This document shows, one piece after another, positions 7,402 through 15,091 of a stretch of 26,879 nucleotides of DNA. Source of the DNA: CAZSLO01 sp964608025. GTDB lineage: Bacteria; Chloroflexota; Dehalococcoidia; Lucifugimonadales; CAJWER01. Under the pieces are notes generated by a model. The model saw nothing but the letters and a program-made list of their open reading frames with translations, ran no database searches and was not told the DNA's origin. Each line of letters begins with the position of its first letter. Position 1 is the stretch's first letter. The stretch spans positions 1-26,879 of the forward strand of contig CAZSLO010000018.1 of assembly GCA_964608025.1 (NCBI GenBank), written 5' to 3'. Both the position numbers and the translations under genes were made by a program.

Positions 7402-8511
7402 TCAACTTGGATTATCTAGGTTTAGTAACCGATATAAGGTGTTACCAAGTATATTTTTTTGAGAATCATTTGGAAGCGACTCGGTGTGCATCTTCATAAA
7501 CTCTAGATTTTGCCTGTATGTCCAGGATCTCATTACTATTGGCATGTCTGTTCCCCACATGATTCTTTCCGATCCAATGCGAGCAATGCCTTCTTCTATC
7601 GTTGACCGGACTTGTGGCATCGGGTAATCCCAAATATTGCCTAGGGCAATAGGGAACAGCCATTGTAAGTAAAGCCTCGGGTTATCGAAGGCTGACCAAA
7701 CCTCCTCACTGATATTCAGCCGGTCACCTTCTACAAACAAGCGCCAACCCATCCCATGGGTCATAACTACATCAACGTCGGGATAATTTTCCATCCATCT
7801 GGTGAGAGTCCGGACTTCCTGAAGATAACTTTCTACTACCTGGGAACTCCTTTCCTTAAGGGAGAAGAATACGGGTATACCCATTGTAGCTATGGCATCC
7901 CAGAACGGCTTGAAGTCTTTGCTATCCCAGGGGCCGTGGTAGTCATATAGGTCAAGTTGTGGAGGTAAGAAATGAAGTCCGGACAGCCCCTGTTCATTCA
8001 CTGCACGTTCGATGTTTCTGATGGAACCGTCAGGATCACTATGTGTTTCCCATTCTCTGGTGTGAGCTAGTCCCAGTAAACGATCAGGATATTGGGCCAC
8101 GCAATCAGCAACAAAATCGTTTCCGATTCCTAGATAAGGGGTACGATGAAGCAGGGCCTTATCAACTCCAGCATAGTCCATCTCGGCCACCAATCTTTGG
8201 GCTGGATAATACATGTCGGTGATAGAAGGCGGGAAATACTGTTTCGCAAAGCTCTGTCCCCCTGATGTCCACTCAAAACGGCCATTGTAGGCTGGTTTGA
8301 AATCTGACGACTTCAGTGCCTTTAGGGAATTCCAGTTATCCATGTCAATTAAGGCATGGCTGTCGCCAGGGGATCTGTCATTAATTCTCCATGCAGGTTG
8401 ATGATGAACCGCTATGGCTTGTTGAAGATGACGGCTCATATCACTAGGGTTATCGAATCCGCAAGAACCTTTAAGTGGGGGAAATGTGTAGGCGTGTCCA
8501 TCAAATATCAT
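7402..8511 (-). CDS. amidohydrolase family 2 (TIM-barrel metal-dependent hydrolase)
   Basis: A 369-aa protein of the amidohydrolase-2 fold, which includes decarboxylases and lactone/amide hydrolases acting on small carboxylated compounds. Visible sites: MIFDGHAY with Asp4 and His6; VVMTHGMGW with His252; IMWGTDMP with Asp322. The strand that usually supplies a metal-binding His reads PVFFSLKE, so that ligand seems missing. Metal use or catalysis may differ from the standard. The frame continues upstream to a TTG at 8529, but the ATG at 8509-8511 is preferred because AAGG lies 8 nt before it and the product then begins directly with the family's MIFDGH. The start codon lies inside a hairpin (8500-8516). 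Substrate unknown. Confidence 0.83.
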   Translation of the reverse strand: MIFDGHAYTFPPLKGSCGFDNPSDMSRHLQQAIAVHHQPAWRINDRSPGDSHALIDMDNWNSLKALKSSDFKPAYNGRFEWTSGGQSFAKQYFPPSITDMYYPAQRLVAEMDYAGVDKALLHRTPYLGIGNDFVADCVAQYPDRLLGLAHTREWETHSDPDGSIRNIERAVNEQGLSGLHFLPPQLDLYDYHGPWDSKDFKPFWDAIATMGIPVFFSLKERSSQVVESYLQEVRTLTRWMENYPDVDVVMTHGMGWRLFVEGDRLNISEEVWSAFDNPRLYLQWLFPIALGNIWDYPMPQVRSTIEEGIARIGSERIMWGTDMPIVMRSWTYRQNLEFMKMHTESLPNDSQKNILGNTLYRLLNLDNPS

Positions 8512-8537
8512 TTGATTTACCTTGATCAAGATATCTT
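8500..8537 (-). promoter_or_regulatory. start-codon hairpin and overlapping palindromes before the amidohydrolase
   Basis: ATCAAAT (8500-8506) and ATTTGAT (8510-8516) form a 7-bp stem with the start codon at the loop edge. Immediately upstream are two overlapping 10-bp perfect palindromes, CTTGATCAAG (8521-8530) and AAGATATCTT (8528-8537). The arrangement could mask the start site in mRNA, bind a dimeric regulator as DNA, or both. No regulator is identified. Confidence 0.4.
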
Positions 8538-8560
8538 GGTTTAAGTGTAAGCATCACATC

Positions 8561-8613
8561 ATTGATACAACTAGTTTTGGGGAGCTAATCAGACCCTATG
8601 GGTAAGTATCAAT
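8561..8613. repeat. 8-bp inverted repeat ATTGATAC / GTATCAAT
   Basis: Perfect 8-bp arms at 8561-8568 and 8606-8613 enclose 37 bp that contains a small ACCC-TAT-GGGT hairpin. It lies between the flavoprotein pseudogene and the amidohydrolase. It could act as a terminator-like structure; there is no T-run, so this is weak. Confidence 0.25.
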
Positions 8614-8631
8614 GTAAAGGATGGAAATTTC

Positions 8632-8942
8632 TTAGTCAAAGGCAATCAATAGTGGATCTTCAGGGCGTTGTGTCAATACATAACGCCCTGCCTGTATCCC
8701 AGCTATACGTCCGAAAACCGCACCTGTCATCATGCCACCACCGGAGGGATAGTTTTCATGCCAAAGACATATAACGATCTCCCCAGTTGCATACAGGCCC
8801 GGAATGATTTGCCTTTTTTGGTGAAGAATCTCTGCGGAGGAAGTAATATGCAGACCACCGTAGGTGAATGCCATCCCGCAGACATTCTGGTGTTGCCGGC
8901 TCCTATCACCAATACCTGTGTATTTATTACCTTGGTATCCAT
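8632..8942 (-). pseudogene. remnant of an FAD-dependent fumarate reductase/tricarballylate dehydrogenase-like flavoprotein
   Basis: Two ends of one flavoprotein are joined with the middle missing. From the ATG at 8942 one frame reads MDTKVINTQVLVIGAGN, the N-terminal dinucleotide-binding strand and Gly-rich loop. At about residue 22 the reading frame shifts by one, and the other frame continues (8632-8874) as MAFTYGGLHIT, IPGLYATGEI, NYPSGGGMMTGAVFGRIAG and a normal C-terminus. In intact family members (about 450-500 aa) these two parts are separated by roughly 350 residues of FAD-binding and substrate domains. The remnant therefore cannot fold as an enzyme. It diverges from the Asp-box gene at 9024. 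Family call from the C-terminal motifs is moderate: TcuA-like or a general succinate dehydrogenase/fumarate reductase flavoprotein. Confidence 0.78.
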
Positions 8943-9023
8943 CCTATATTTTGGGTACTTGCCTGCAGATCCAGTATAGATTCTTGACCATCTCGGATAT
9001 ACTTAATGAAAAGGACGCGATTT

Positions 9024-10130
9024 ATGAAACACAGTGTTATATATCGTCGAGAGGGTTGGTACACAGCCTTTCCACGGCTTGACTTTTTACAGGATGGACG
9101 TTTGTCCATAGGCGTGAATTCTTCCCCGTTTCACGATCATTATTTGATTGGCGAATGGAGGGTATTGGTTTCCCAGGATTCTGGAGACACATGGCAAGAC
9201 TCACTCGATCCGAGTATTCCTCACAACTGGGATGCACCCGATAGACGAGAGAAATACGATCGATATATGGATGTTCTGGACGATGGTACCTGGCTATCCG
9301 CAGGGTCGGTTGGGTGGCAAGAATGGCCGAGTTCAAAACGGGATGAGATCCAGAAATCGGGGCTAATGGTCCGGGAGCACCAGACCAGTTCCGACAGGAT
9401 AGTTTCGGGTGGTAATGGCCTTTTCTTTCAACGATCCCAAGATTTCGGCAAGACTTGGGATCGATACGACTATCTGGTGCCTGGTGTGCGTCATATCATG
9501 GCATTTCCCCGCTCGATCAAGCTCTTAAATGGCACTATCTTGATCCCTGTGGGATCAAATACTGAAGACCACGATACACAGGCGTTCGTCTGGAGATCTG
9601 GTGATCATGGTCAAACGTTTCAGCTTTTGCCAATGGGTCCTAATCCATGCACGCAGGAGACTGCGTTTCTTGAGTATTCCCCGGGTCACATCTTGGCTCT
9701 CACAAGAGCTGAACCTGCTCCAGGATATCTACTCGAAATGAGATCAGATGATGGAGGTCGTTCATGGAGTTGGCCTATGGAAACCCAGATATGGGCTCCA
9801 CATTCGCCCCCTCACCTGCTCAAATTGCGGGATGGGCGAATCCTATGTTCCTACGGCTATCGCGAAAACCCGATGGGTATACGAGCTGTAATTAGCCATG
9901 ACAATGGAAGCTCTTGGGCCATTGAAGATACATATGTGCTGAGGGAGGATGGTGGATATCCAGCTGAAACTGGAATGGGGCGTGATTCTGTCGATCGTGG
10001 TGGACGGCCCATGTCTGATGTCGGCTACCCACAGTCTGTGCAATTATTGGATGACAGTATCCTAACTGCCTATTACATTACGCTGGAGGATGGGGTTAGC
10101 CATGCAGCGTGCACGAAGTGGAATCCTTAG
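9024..10130 (+). CDS. BNR/Asp-box (sialidase-like) protein, paralogue 2
   Basis: A 368-aa beta-propeller protein clearly paralogous to 144-1223. Shared blocks include PFHDH..GEW.VLVS.D.GDTW and the C-terminal DVGYP.S.QL.D.S.LT.YYIT. Five Asp boxes are visible: SQDSGDTW, SQDFGKTW, SGDHGQTF, SDDGGRSW and SHDNGSSW; the last three are slightly degenerate. The frame extends to an ATG at 9006, but the ATG at 9024 is preferred because AAAAGGA lies about 8 nt upstream and the product starts MKHSVIY, as in paralogue 1. No signal peptide is seen. Glycan or sugar-derivative hydrolysis is an inference from the fold; catalytic residues of classical sialidases cannot be confirmed by eye. Confidence 0.88.
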   Translation: MKHSVIYRREGWYTAFPRLDFLQDGRLSIGVNSSPFHDHYLIGEWRVLVSQDSGDTWQDSLDPSIPHNWDAPDRREKYDRYMDVLDDGTWLSAGSVGWQEWPSSKRDEIQKSGLMVREHQTSSDRIVSGGNGLFFQRSQDFGKTWDRYDYLVPGVRHIMAFPRSIKLLNGTILIPVGSNTEDHDTQAFVWRSGDHGQTFQLLPMGPNPCTQETAFLEYSPGHILALTRAEPAPGYLLEMRSDDGGRSWSWPMETQIWAPHSPPHLLKLRDGRILCSYGYRENPMGIRAVISHDNGSSWAIEDTYVLREDGGYPAETGMGRDSVDRGGRPMSDVGYPQSVQLLDDSILTAYYITLEDGVSHAACTKWNP

Positions 10131-10273
10131 ACTAATTCAGTCTATCTAGCTCTAGGGTTTTTCGAGTTGAATTACTTTATTTTGCACTAGTTGTTTGGCC
10201 GTCACGGGCGGGATCAGTATTTGATAAGGGACGCCATTCAAAGCATGCTATTATCCCTAGATCTTGTGAATCG

Positions 10274-10279
10274 TATAAT
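10274..10279 (+). promoter_or_regulatory. consensus -10 box TATAAT upstream of the lipoprotein gene
   Basis: A perfect TATAAT lies 40 bp upstream of the lipoprotein ATG at 10319. A clear -35 hexamer is not present at 16-18 bp. It is the only consensus -10 seen in the 10131-10318 intergenic region. Confidence 0.4.
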
Positions 10280-10318
10280 CAAAACTAATAAAGCCTAGTT
10301 GAGTTGGGGGTTGGTTTC

Positions 10319-11122
10319 ATGGTTACCCGTTTCTGTTTAATCGGGATCTTACTTGTCGTGATAGGTTGTGGAGATTCAACTGTGGGCCAACCATCCGGTA
10401 CTGAAACCGGGATCTTATCTCCTACTGTTACTATGGGGAGCGGATCTACTTTTACGAAAATAGCTCCAACCGAATCTCCTAGCACACCGACTCCGACCAC
10501 TGTCCCTGATCCGACAGCGACTGTAGCCATAGTACCGAATCCAACGGTGACAAAGGCACCTTCTCCGCGACCGGAATCAACGGCCCCTGCAAAGGGGAAA
10601 GCCAGTACAGACTCAGGATGTCAGCCTTCTGAGGCTAAAGTAAGGCAGCCCAAATCAAACCTTCCACTTGAAGAACAGATACCCAAGGTAAGTGAAATAG
10701 CAAACTCATATTTTTCTGGAACTAACAATACCGGGCTTCCGAGATTGAAGTTGCCGCCTGATGTTCGTAAGAGCAGGAGGGGAGGGATAGTTGTCAATAT
10801 AGAATTTAATGGAGATGAATATTCCACCATTGTTGAGAAAAAGGTAGCACTTGATTGCCGGATGCGGGATGGTTACGAGGTTTTCTATGCTTCTGGGTAC
10901 GATATTTCAGAGGTGAGCATGACAGCGATTTCCATGGGCACGGTGGCGCTAAAAAGAACCATAGAAGCACCTATCATGGTTATGAAGACTAGGCTTAAAA
11001 AAGACGCGGCAGAGTGTGTTGACTGGGCTAAGAAAAATAAGCTTGATTTCAACGAAATATGGGAAATGGTGACCATGAACCCGGCGTGGAAAAAAGAATT
11101 GCGGGCAGTCAAGGAAAATTAG
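10319..11122 (+). CDS. secreted lipoprotein with Ser/Thr/Pro-rich linker, unknown function
   Basis: A 267-aa protein from the preferred ATG. The N-terminus MVTRFCLIGILLVVIGCGD is a short lipoprotein signal peptide with lipobox VIGC (Cys17), so the mature protein should be lipid-anchored outside the cytoplasmic membrane. Residues about 20-100 are rich in Pro, Thr and Ser (SPSTPTPTTVPDPTA), a spacer typical of surface lipoproteins. The remaining 165 residues form a mixed, mostly charged domain with no recognised family. The frame extends back to a TTG at 10304, but the ATG follows GGGGGTT at acceptable spacing and gives a correctly placed signal peptide. It converges with the SelA-like gene. 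No transport partner is adjacent. Confidence 0.8.
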   Translation: MVTRFCLIGILLVVIGCGDSTVGQPSGTETGILSPTVTMGSGSTFTKIAPTESPSTPTPTTVPDPTATVAIVPNPTVTKAPSPRPESTAPAKGKASTDSGCQPSEAKVRQPKSNLPLEEQIPKVSEIANSYFSGTNNTGLPRLKLPPDVRKSRRGGIVVNIEFNGDEYSTIVEKKVALDCRMRDGYEVFYASGYDISEVSMTAISMGTVALKRTIEAPIMVMKTRLKKDAAECVDWAKKNKLDFNEIWEMVTMNPAWKKELRAVKEN

Positions 11123-11210
11123 ACCTCTTTGATCTCGTTAATCTTAGGACCGGAACTAGCATTATTGACACAAAGTGCAAGTTAGCTATTGATCGCCAAT
11201 TAGCCAATCA

Positions 11211-11252
11211 TTGACACGTTTTACCTGTGTTAAGACAGGGTCTAGTGTCCAA
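11211..11252. terminator. nested inverted repeats between convergent genes
   Basis: An outer TTGACAC / GTGTCCAA pair (one bulge) encloses an inner CCTGT-GTTAAG-ACAGG hairpin. The structure sits in the gap between the converging lipoprotein and SelA-like genes and overlaps the latter's stop codon. It is a plausible bidirectional transcription stop without a strong U-tract. ATTGACAC also recurs at 11164-11171. Confidence 0.3.
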
Positions 11253-12390
11253 ATATAGCGGCTATTCGGTCACCAACGATCTTGTCTTGCCCTTCGCTAA
11301 GGCCGTACCCGTGAATGGTGATGGAGTCTTCTCCTTTTACAACCCTTGTCCAGATAGGAGGATCTCCGGTTTTCAATTCGTCTACTATGCCTTGTAAAGT
11401 GATGCCAGTCTCAGGTCCAGTTAGTTCTATGCTGACACCAAATGGCTGATGGCCTATTACATTGGTTAACATGGTGGCCGTCAATCCAGGGACTCTTTCA
11501 AGGGGGGCAAGGATGTTTTGGCACTGCTGTTCGGTCTGTGCTAGCCGTTCCTCGTGGTTCATGGTAAACCATAGGCGTATTGCCGCCACTACACCTACTA
11601 TCTCCTGGCGATCAATCTTTTGAGGCCGTCCGATGCCTCGGATCCTGCGACTTTCGTATCCAATGAATGACTGGTAGGAGATTTTCCGGATCATGTCCTT
11701 TGTGCCCAGTGCGAGGCCCGTTGATTGAGGGGCTTTTATATACTTGGTAGCTATACATTGGAAATCGGCACCCATCCGCACATATTTGCCGAAATTTTCC
11801 AGTGGGTAAACTTGCCCGGCAGCGTCTACGGTAACTGGGATTTCGTTAGAGTGAGCTACATCGATTGTATCTTCTATGGACAAGCCTTGTAGGTCAGGCG
11901 ATACCTCGTTGGCATAGTAATGCACTGCAGCCGTTTTTGGGCCTATGGCATTTTCAAGGTCTTCTCGTGTTGTGGTCTCCTCTGAACCGAACTCTACTAG
12001 CTTGGCTCCTGCTAGCTCTAGACATCGATCGTACCAGTATCGTTGTCTACGTTGGATTAGGATCTCGTCCTTCATGCCAGCCGTATTTGGAAGTTGCTGT
12101 ATTAGATCATCGTCATATCCGGCCATGATTGCGGCGGTAGCTAATGTTAATGCTGAGCCTGCTCCTGATGTGACGTAGGCAGCCTGAACATCTATTATGT
12201 CTGCGATCGCTTCCCCAGCCTTTTCTTCTAGCTCAACCAGAGGGACGTAGGCAATATCAGCCTCATCCATGGCTTTCTTGACCTCTGGTGCTGGTGTCGA
12301 GCCTCCAAGCATAGTCACGCTTCCTATAGCATTGATGATAGGTGTGGCCCCAATATCTTCGTAAATATTGACCCGCTTGGTGTCTGTCAT
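11242..12390 (-). CDS. SelA-like PLP-dependent enzyme (aminotransferase fold)
   Basis: A 382-aa fold-type I PLP protein of the SelA-like family, which includes D-glucosaminate-6-phosphate ammonia-lyase-type enzymes. Visible features: the N-terminal IINAIGSVTMLGGSTPAPEV; AAYVTSGAGSALTLA, a phosphate-binding turn; VTVDAAGQ with Asp189 for the pyridine nitrogen; and ATKYIKAPQSTG with the likely Schiff-base Lys216. No selenocysteine machinery (selB, selD, tRNA-Sec) is nearby, so a tRNA-dependent selenium transferase is unlikely. An ammonia-lyase or aldolase acting on an amino-sugar acid fits the neighbours better (inference). The ATG follows GGGGAG with 6-nt spacing. It is the last gene of the six-gene minus-strand run. 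Confidence 0.82.
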   Translation of the reverse strand: MTDTKRVNIYEDIGATPIINAIGSVTMLGGSTPAPEVKKAMDEADIAYVPLVELEEKAGEAIADIIDVQAAYVTSGAGSALTLATAAIMAGYDDDLIQQLPNTAGMKDEILIQRRQRYWYDRCLELAGAKLVEFGSEETTTREDLENAIGPKTAAVHYYANEVSPDLQGLSIEDTIDVAHSNEIPVTVDAAGQVYPLENFGKYVRMGADFQCIATKYIKAPQSTGLALGTKDMIRKISYQSFIGYESRRIRGIGRPQKIDRQEIVGVVAAIRLWFTMNHEERLAQTEQQCQNILAPLERVPGLTATMLTNVIGHQPFGVSIELTGPETGITLQGIVDELKTGDPPIWTRVVKGEDSITIHGYGLSEGQDKIVGDRIAAIFGH

Positions 12391-12525
12391 GTGTATCTCC
12401 CCAAGTATAATTTTTTAATAAAAGACACAGGATTTTAAATTGGGTTTAGAGCCAATCCCAAGTGAAAGTTGATACATAGATTTCGATTCTAACGCTGGAT
12501 TGGTACCCAGTTTGTATACAGAGTA

Positions 12526-13380
12526 CTATGATTTTTGTTGTTCCGTCTGAGTTTCTCCAATCAGGATCGGTCCGCCAGCAATTGCATCGTCGCAGTATTG
12601 GCATTTTTTATTGCAATGAGTAATCATAGGATTTTCTTTTATTGCCGTTGAAGCATATTTTAGTAGCTCGTCTGCTGGGAAAATGCGCCATAGGCTATTA
12701 CCGACCATGGTCTGTTCCTCTAGGTCAGACAGTACCGGCTCCAAATTATCGAAGCCTTCAGAGCAAGCCCCGAATTCGACTTGTATCGGTTTTCCGTCCT
12801 CCCCGTTTACCCATCTTCGGAACGGTACACGGCCACTAATTTTCTCGGCCAGATGCAACGCGGTCATTCTTGTGAGTCCCACGCCCATTAGGACCACCAT
12901 GCCACCTAAACTGCTCAATTTATCGATTGGACTGAACATATCCAAGGGTGTTTGAGGTGCTATTAGCTCGGTGGATAAAGGCCCTATTGCGGCAAATGAA
13001 CCTCGAGGCTGATTGCCTCGATGTCGACCATCCATGGACAGTAAAAATTTTGGTATGACTCCCATAGAATACTTCGTATCATTGATCTTGTTGCTATCTG
13101 TACTATAGATCAGCTTGGCCCCAGCCGGGTCCATTTGATAAGTGGCGTAGTCGATGCCATTACGCAAAGGCCTGTCTTCGTCTGGAGGGGTAATTTCGTA
13201 GATATGTGAAAAAGTGGGAACCATCACTGTACATCCTTGTGCTAGTAGTCCGTCAATCACGGTTTTGGGACCACCTGAAACTCTACCAAAGGATCGTAAG
13301 GAAGAATGAACAAGGAGTGGCTTTCGATCTAGGTTCATGCGGGATACCGCCTGTGAAATTACACTAGATGTTACTGTCAT
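12526..13380 (-). CDS. AAC(3)-like N-acetyltransferase (Antibiotic_NAT family)
   Basis: A 284-aa protein of the aminoglycoside N3-acetyltransferase fold, which uses acetyl-CoA to acetylate an amine. Family marks: PLLVHSSLRSFGRVSGGPKTV with His25; MVPTFSHIYE; SMGVIPKFLLS; GSFAAIGP; VGLTRMTALHLAEK with the likely catalytic His176. The C-terminal tail carries a cysteine cluster, CNKKCQYC (Cys256, Cys260, Cys263), that may bind a metal. It lies inside a catabolic-looking gene run rather than next to resistance or mobile genes. A role on an amino-sugar or other natural amine is therefore more likely than drug resistance (inference). AGGA precedes the ATG by about 9 nt. Confidence 0.82.
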   Translation of the reverse strand: MTVTSSVISQAVSRMNLDRKPLLVHSSLRSFGRVSGGPKTVIDGLLAQGCTVMVPTFSHIYEITPPDEDRPLRNGIDYATYQMDPAGAKLIYSTDSNKINDTKYSMGVIPKFLLSMDGRHRGNQPRGSFAAIGPLSTELIAPQTPLDMFSPIDKLSSLGGMVVLMGVGLTRMTALHLAEKISGRVPFRRWVNGEDGKPIQVEFGACSEGFDNLEPVLSDLEEQTMVGNSLWRIFPADELLKYASTAIKENPMITHCNKKCQYCDDAIAGGPILIGETQTEQQKS

Positions 13381-13465
13381 TGGGATTATTCCTATGGAAA
13401 TGAGTGTTTCTAGACGAGTTGTTTTCTACATGGATTGGTCTATAGGCTTCCCATTAACTCATCGT

Positions 13466-13801
13466 CTATTCTACACGTTCAAGCTTGAAGGTTACGGGTC
13501 TGAACCCATCGGTACAGTTCGTAACAAAAGTTCCATTTTTGACTCCCAGCATGTTTCCGCCTCTACCCAAAATAAACACGTATTTTTGTATATCTACCCA
13601 TGGAGGATCTGGAAAACCCTCCGGGATATGTGTTCCATCACTAATGAATTCGTGTCCTATGTCGAAGGCGTGACAACAGTTTGGAGTATTACCGGTAGAA
13701 CCATCTTTCCACTGTATTGGATCCGTGGTTAACTCATTAACCAAATCAGAGTGGAAAGTTTTTTTTACTACCGTAATCTTCACTTTATATGGGGGTTTCA
13801 C
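13466..13801 (-). CDS. TIGR04076-type small protein
   Basis: A 111-aa protein with the layout of the TIGR04076 family of unknown function: N-terminal YKVKITVVKK; then CCHAFDIGHEFIS; PEGFPDPPWVDIQKYVF; GRGGN; and the closing NCTDGFRPVTFKLERVE. Several conserved Cys, Gly and Pro positions suggest a small compact domain; some relatives occur fused or next to reductases. It starts with GTG (13799-13801), supported by CAAGGAATACCTG just upstream. It sits between the enolase-superfamily gene (24 bp away) and the AAC(3)-like gene, so it probably belongs to the same transcript. No enzymatic role can be read from the sequence. Confidence 0.78.
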   Translation of the reverse strand: MKPPYKVKITVVKKTFHSDLVNELTTDPIQWKDGSTGNTPNCCHAFDIGHEFISDGTHIPEGFPDPPWVDIQKYVFILGRGGNMLGVKNGTFVTNCTDGFRPVTFKLERVE

Positions 13802-13825
13802 CAGGTATTCCTTGTGTTCGGGGAG

Positions 13826-14971
13826 TTAGCGGTCTTGTACCGATCCGTCAAATCCAATTGGAGTATCTAGGATCTTGGGATTTTCGGATATGGATAAAGC
13901 GGATTCATTGATTCGGATTCCCAACCCAGGTTCCTCGGGGACAGTCAAATAACCATCCAAGAGTTCGAGGGGTGTTTCTAAAAGTTCACTCTTTGGAGGT
14001 TCAGATTCGCCTGTATATTCTTGTAACGCGAAATTTGGGATGCAAGCATCTAGCTGAACACAAGCTGCTGTACTTATAGGCGAAAGTGGATTATGGGGTA
14101 TAACTTTGACGTGGTGTGATTCAGCCATGGCAGAAACTTTTTTGCATCCTGAAAGTCCACCACAAAGACATAGATCTGGGCGTACATATGCTGCTGCGTT
14201 GGATTCTAGAAGTTGTTGGTATTCGAATATTGAGGTGAATCTTTCACCGGTAGCGATCGGGACATCACAGTTTTTTGCGATTTCTCCCATAATTGCTGGA
14301 CTATCAGGTAGCATAGGATCTTCGTAGAAAAACAGGTTGAATTGTTCAAGTCTCTTTCCCAGGCCTATGCTTTCTGCTGGTGCCATCTGGCGATGTATTT
14401 CGACACACAGATCGATTTCTGGGCCGACAGTATCCCTCACGGCCGCAACGCGAGTAACTGCCTCATCTGCCCATTCACTATATGACTTGTGCAGATGAAA
14501 CATTTTTGGAAAAGCGCTGAATCGGACAGCAGTGAAACCTTCTCTAACTACTTTGGCAGCATCTTCTGCCAGACCTTCAGCCGTGTCGTTGTCATCTGGT
14601 GGGTTGACGTGCATATAGCATCGAACTCGATCGCGAGTTTTACCGCCCATTAGATCATATACTGGTACTTCTAGACGCTTTCCTTTGATATCCCATAAAG
14701 CTATGTCTATGGCTGATAGAGCCCCTTGTACTACAGAACCCATGAAATGAGAGCTTCTATAAAGCCACTGGTAATGGTGTTCGATCCTGTGGGGGTTTTT
14801 GCCTAACAAGTAGGGCTCCATCGTTTCTATCATGGTTTGTGTGGCCCGTTGCCAGCCATGCACACCACCTTCTCCTATTCCCACCGTGCCGTCCTCACAA
14901 TATATTCTGATTAATAGCCAGCGATCCCACAGGAGAGTTTCTACTTTCTCTATCTTCGTAGGCTTAACCAA
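13826..14971 (-). CDS. enolase-superfamily sugar-acid dehydratase, galactonate dehydratase-like
   Basis: A 381-aa member of the mandelate racemase/muconate lactonizing enzyme group, closest by motif to D-galactonate and related aldonate dehydratases (aldonate to 2-keto-3-deoxyaldonate). Visible sites: CVEIHRQM with Glu191 (metal) and His193 (base); FFYEDPMLPDS with Glu217; ATGERF with Glu243; and VIPHNPLSPIS with His293. The stretch from TAACVQLDACIPNFALQEYTG is also typical. The first metal ligand is Glu where DgoD has Asp. It starts with TTG at 14969-14971, chosen because AGGGAG lies 8 nt upstream and no ATG is in frame there. Members of this family cannot be assigned a substrate by motif alone. 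The neighbouring transporter and hydroxyacid dehydrogenase support a sugar-acid pathway. Confidence 0.87.
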   Translation of the reverse strand: MVKPTKIEKVETLLWDRWLLIRIYCEDGTVGIGEGGVHGWQRATQTMIETMEPYLLGKNPHRIEHHYQWLYRSSHFMGSVVQGALSAIDIALWDIKGKRLEVPVYDLMGGKTRDRVRCYMHVNPPDDNDTAEGLAEDAAKVVREGFTAVRFSAFPKMFHLHKSYSEWADEAVTRVAAVRDTVGPEIDLCVEIHRQMAPAESIGLGKRLEQFNLFFYEDPMLPDSPAIMGEIAKNCDVPIATGERFTSIFEYQQLLESNAAAYVRPDLCLCGGLSGCKKVSAMAESHHVKVIPHNPLSPISTAACVQLDACIPNFALQEYTGESEPPKSELLETPLELLDGYLTVPEEPGLGIRINESALSISENPKILDTPIGFDGSVQDR

Positions 14972-15091
14972 TTTACATGCTCCCTTTTATTTGTGACTTA
15001 ATACCTTAGGACGAATAGTCGAATCACCGGAATGGCTTGTAATGACTTGAGCTAGTATTGTCTTACGTGATTTAGGATTCACCAAGGAAGA

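Noticed and set aside
11242..12390. Selenocysteine synthase selA
   Set aside because: No selB, selD or tRNA-Sec nearby; the family includes many catabolic PLP enzymes, so only SelA-like is supported.
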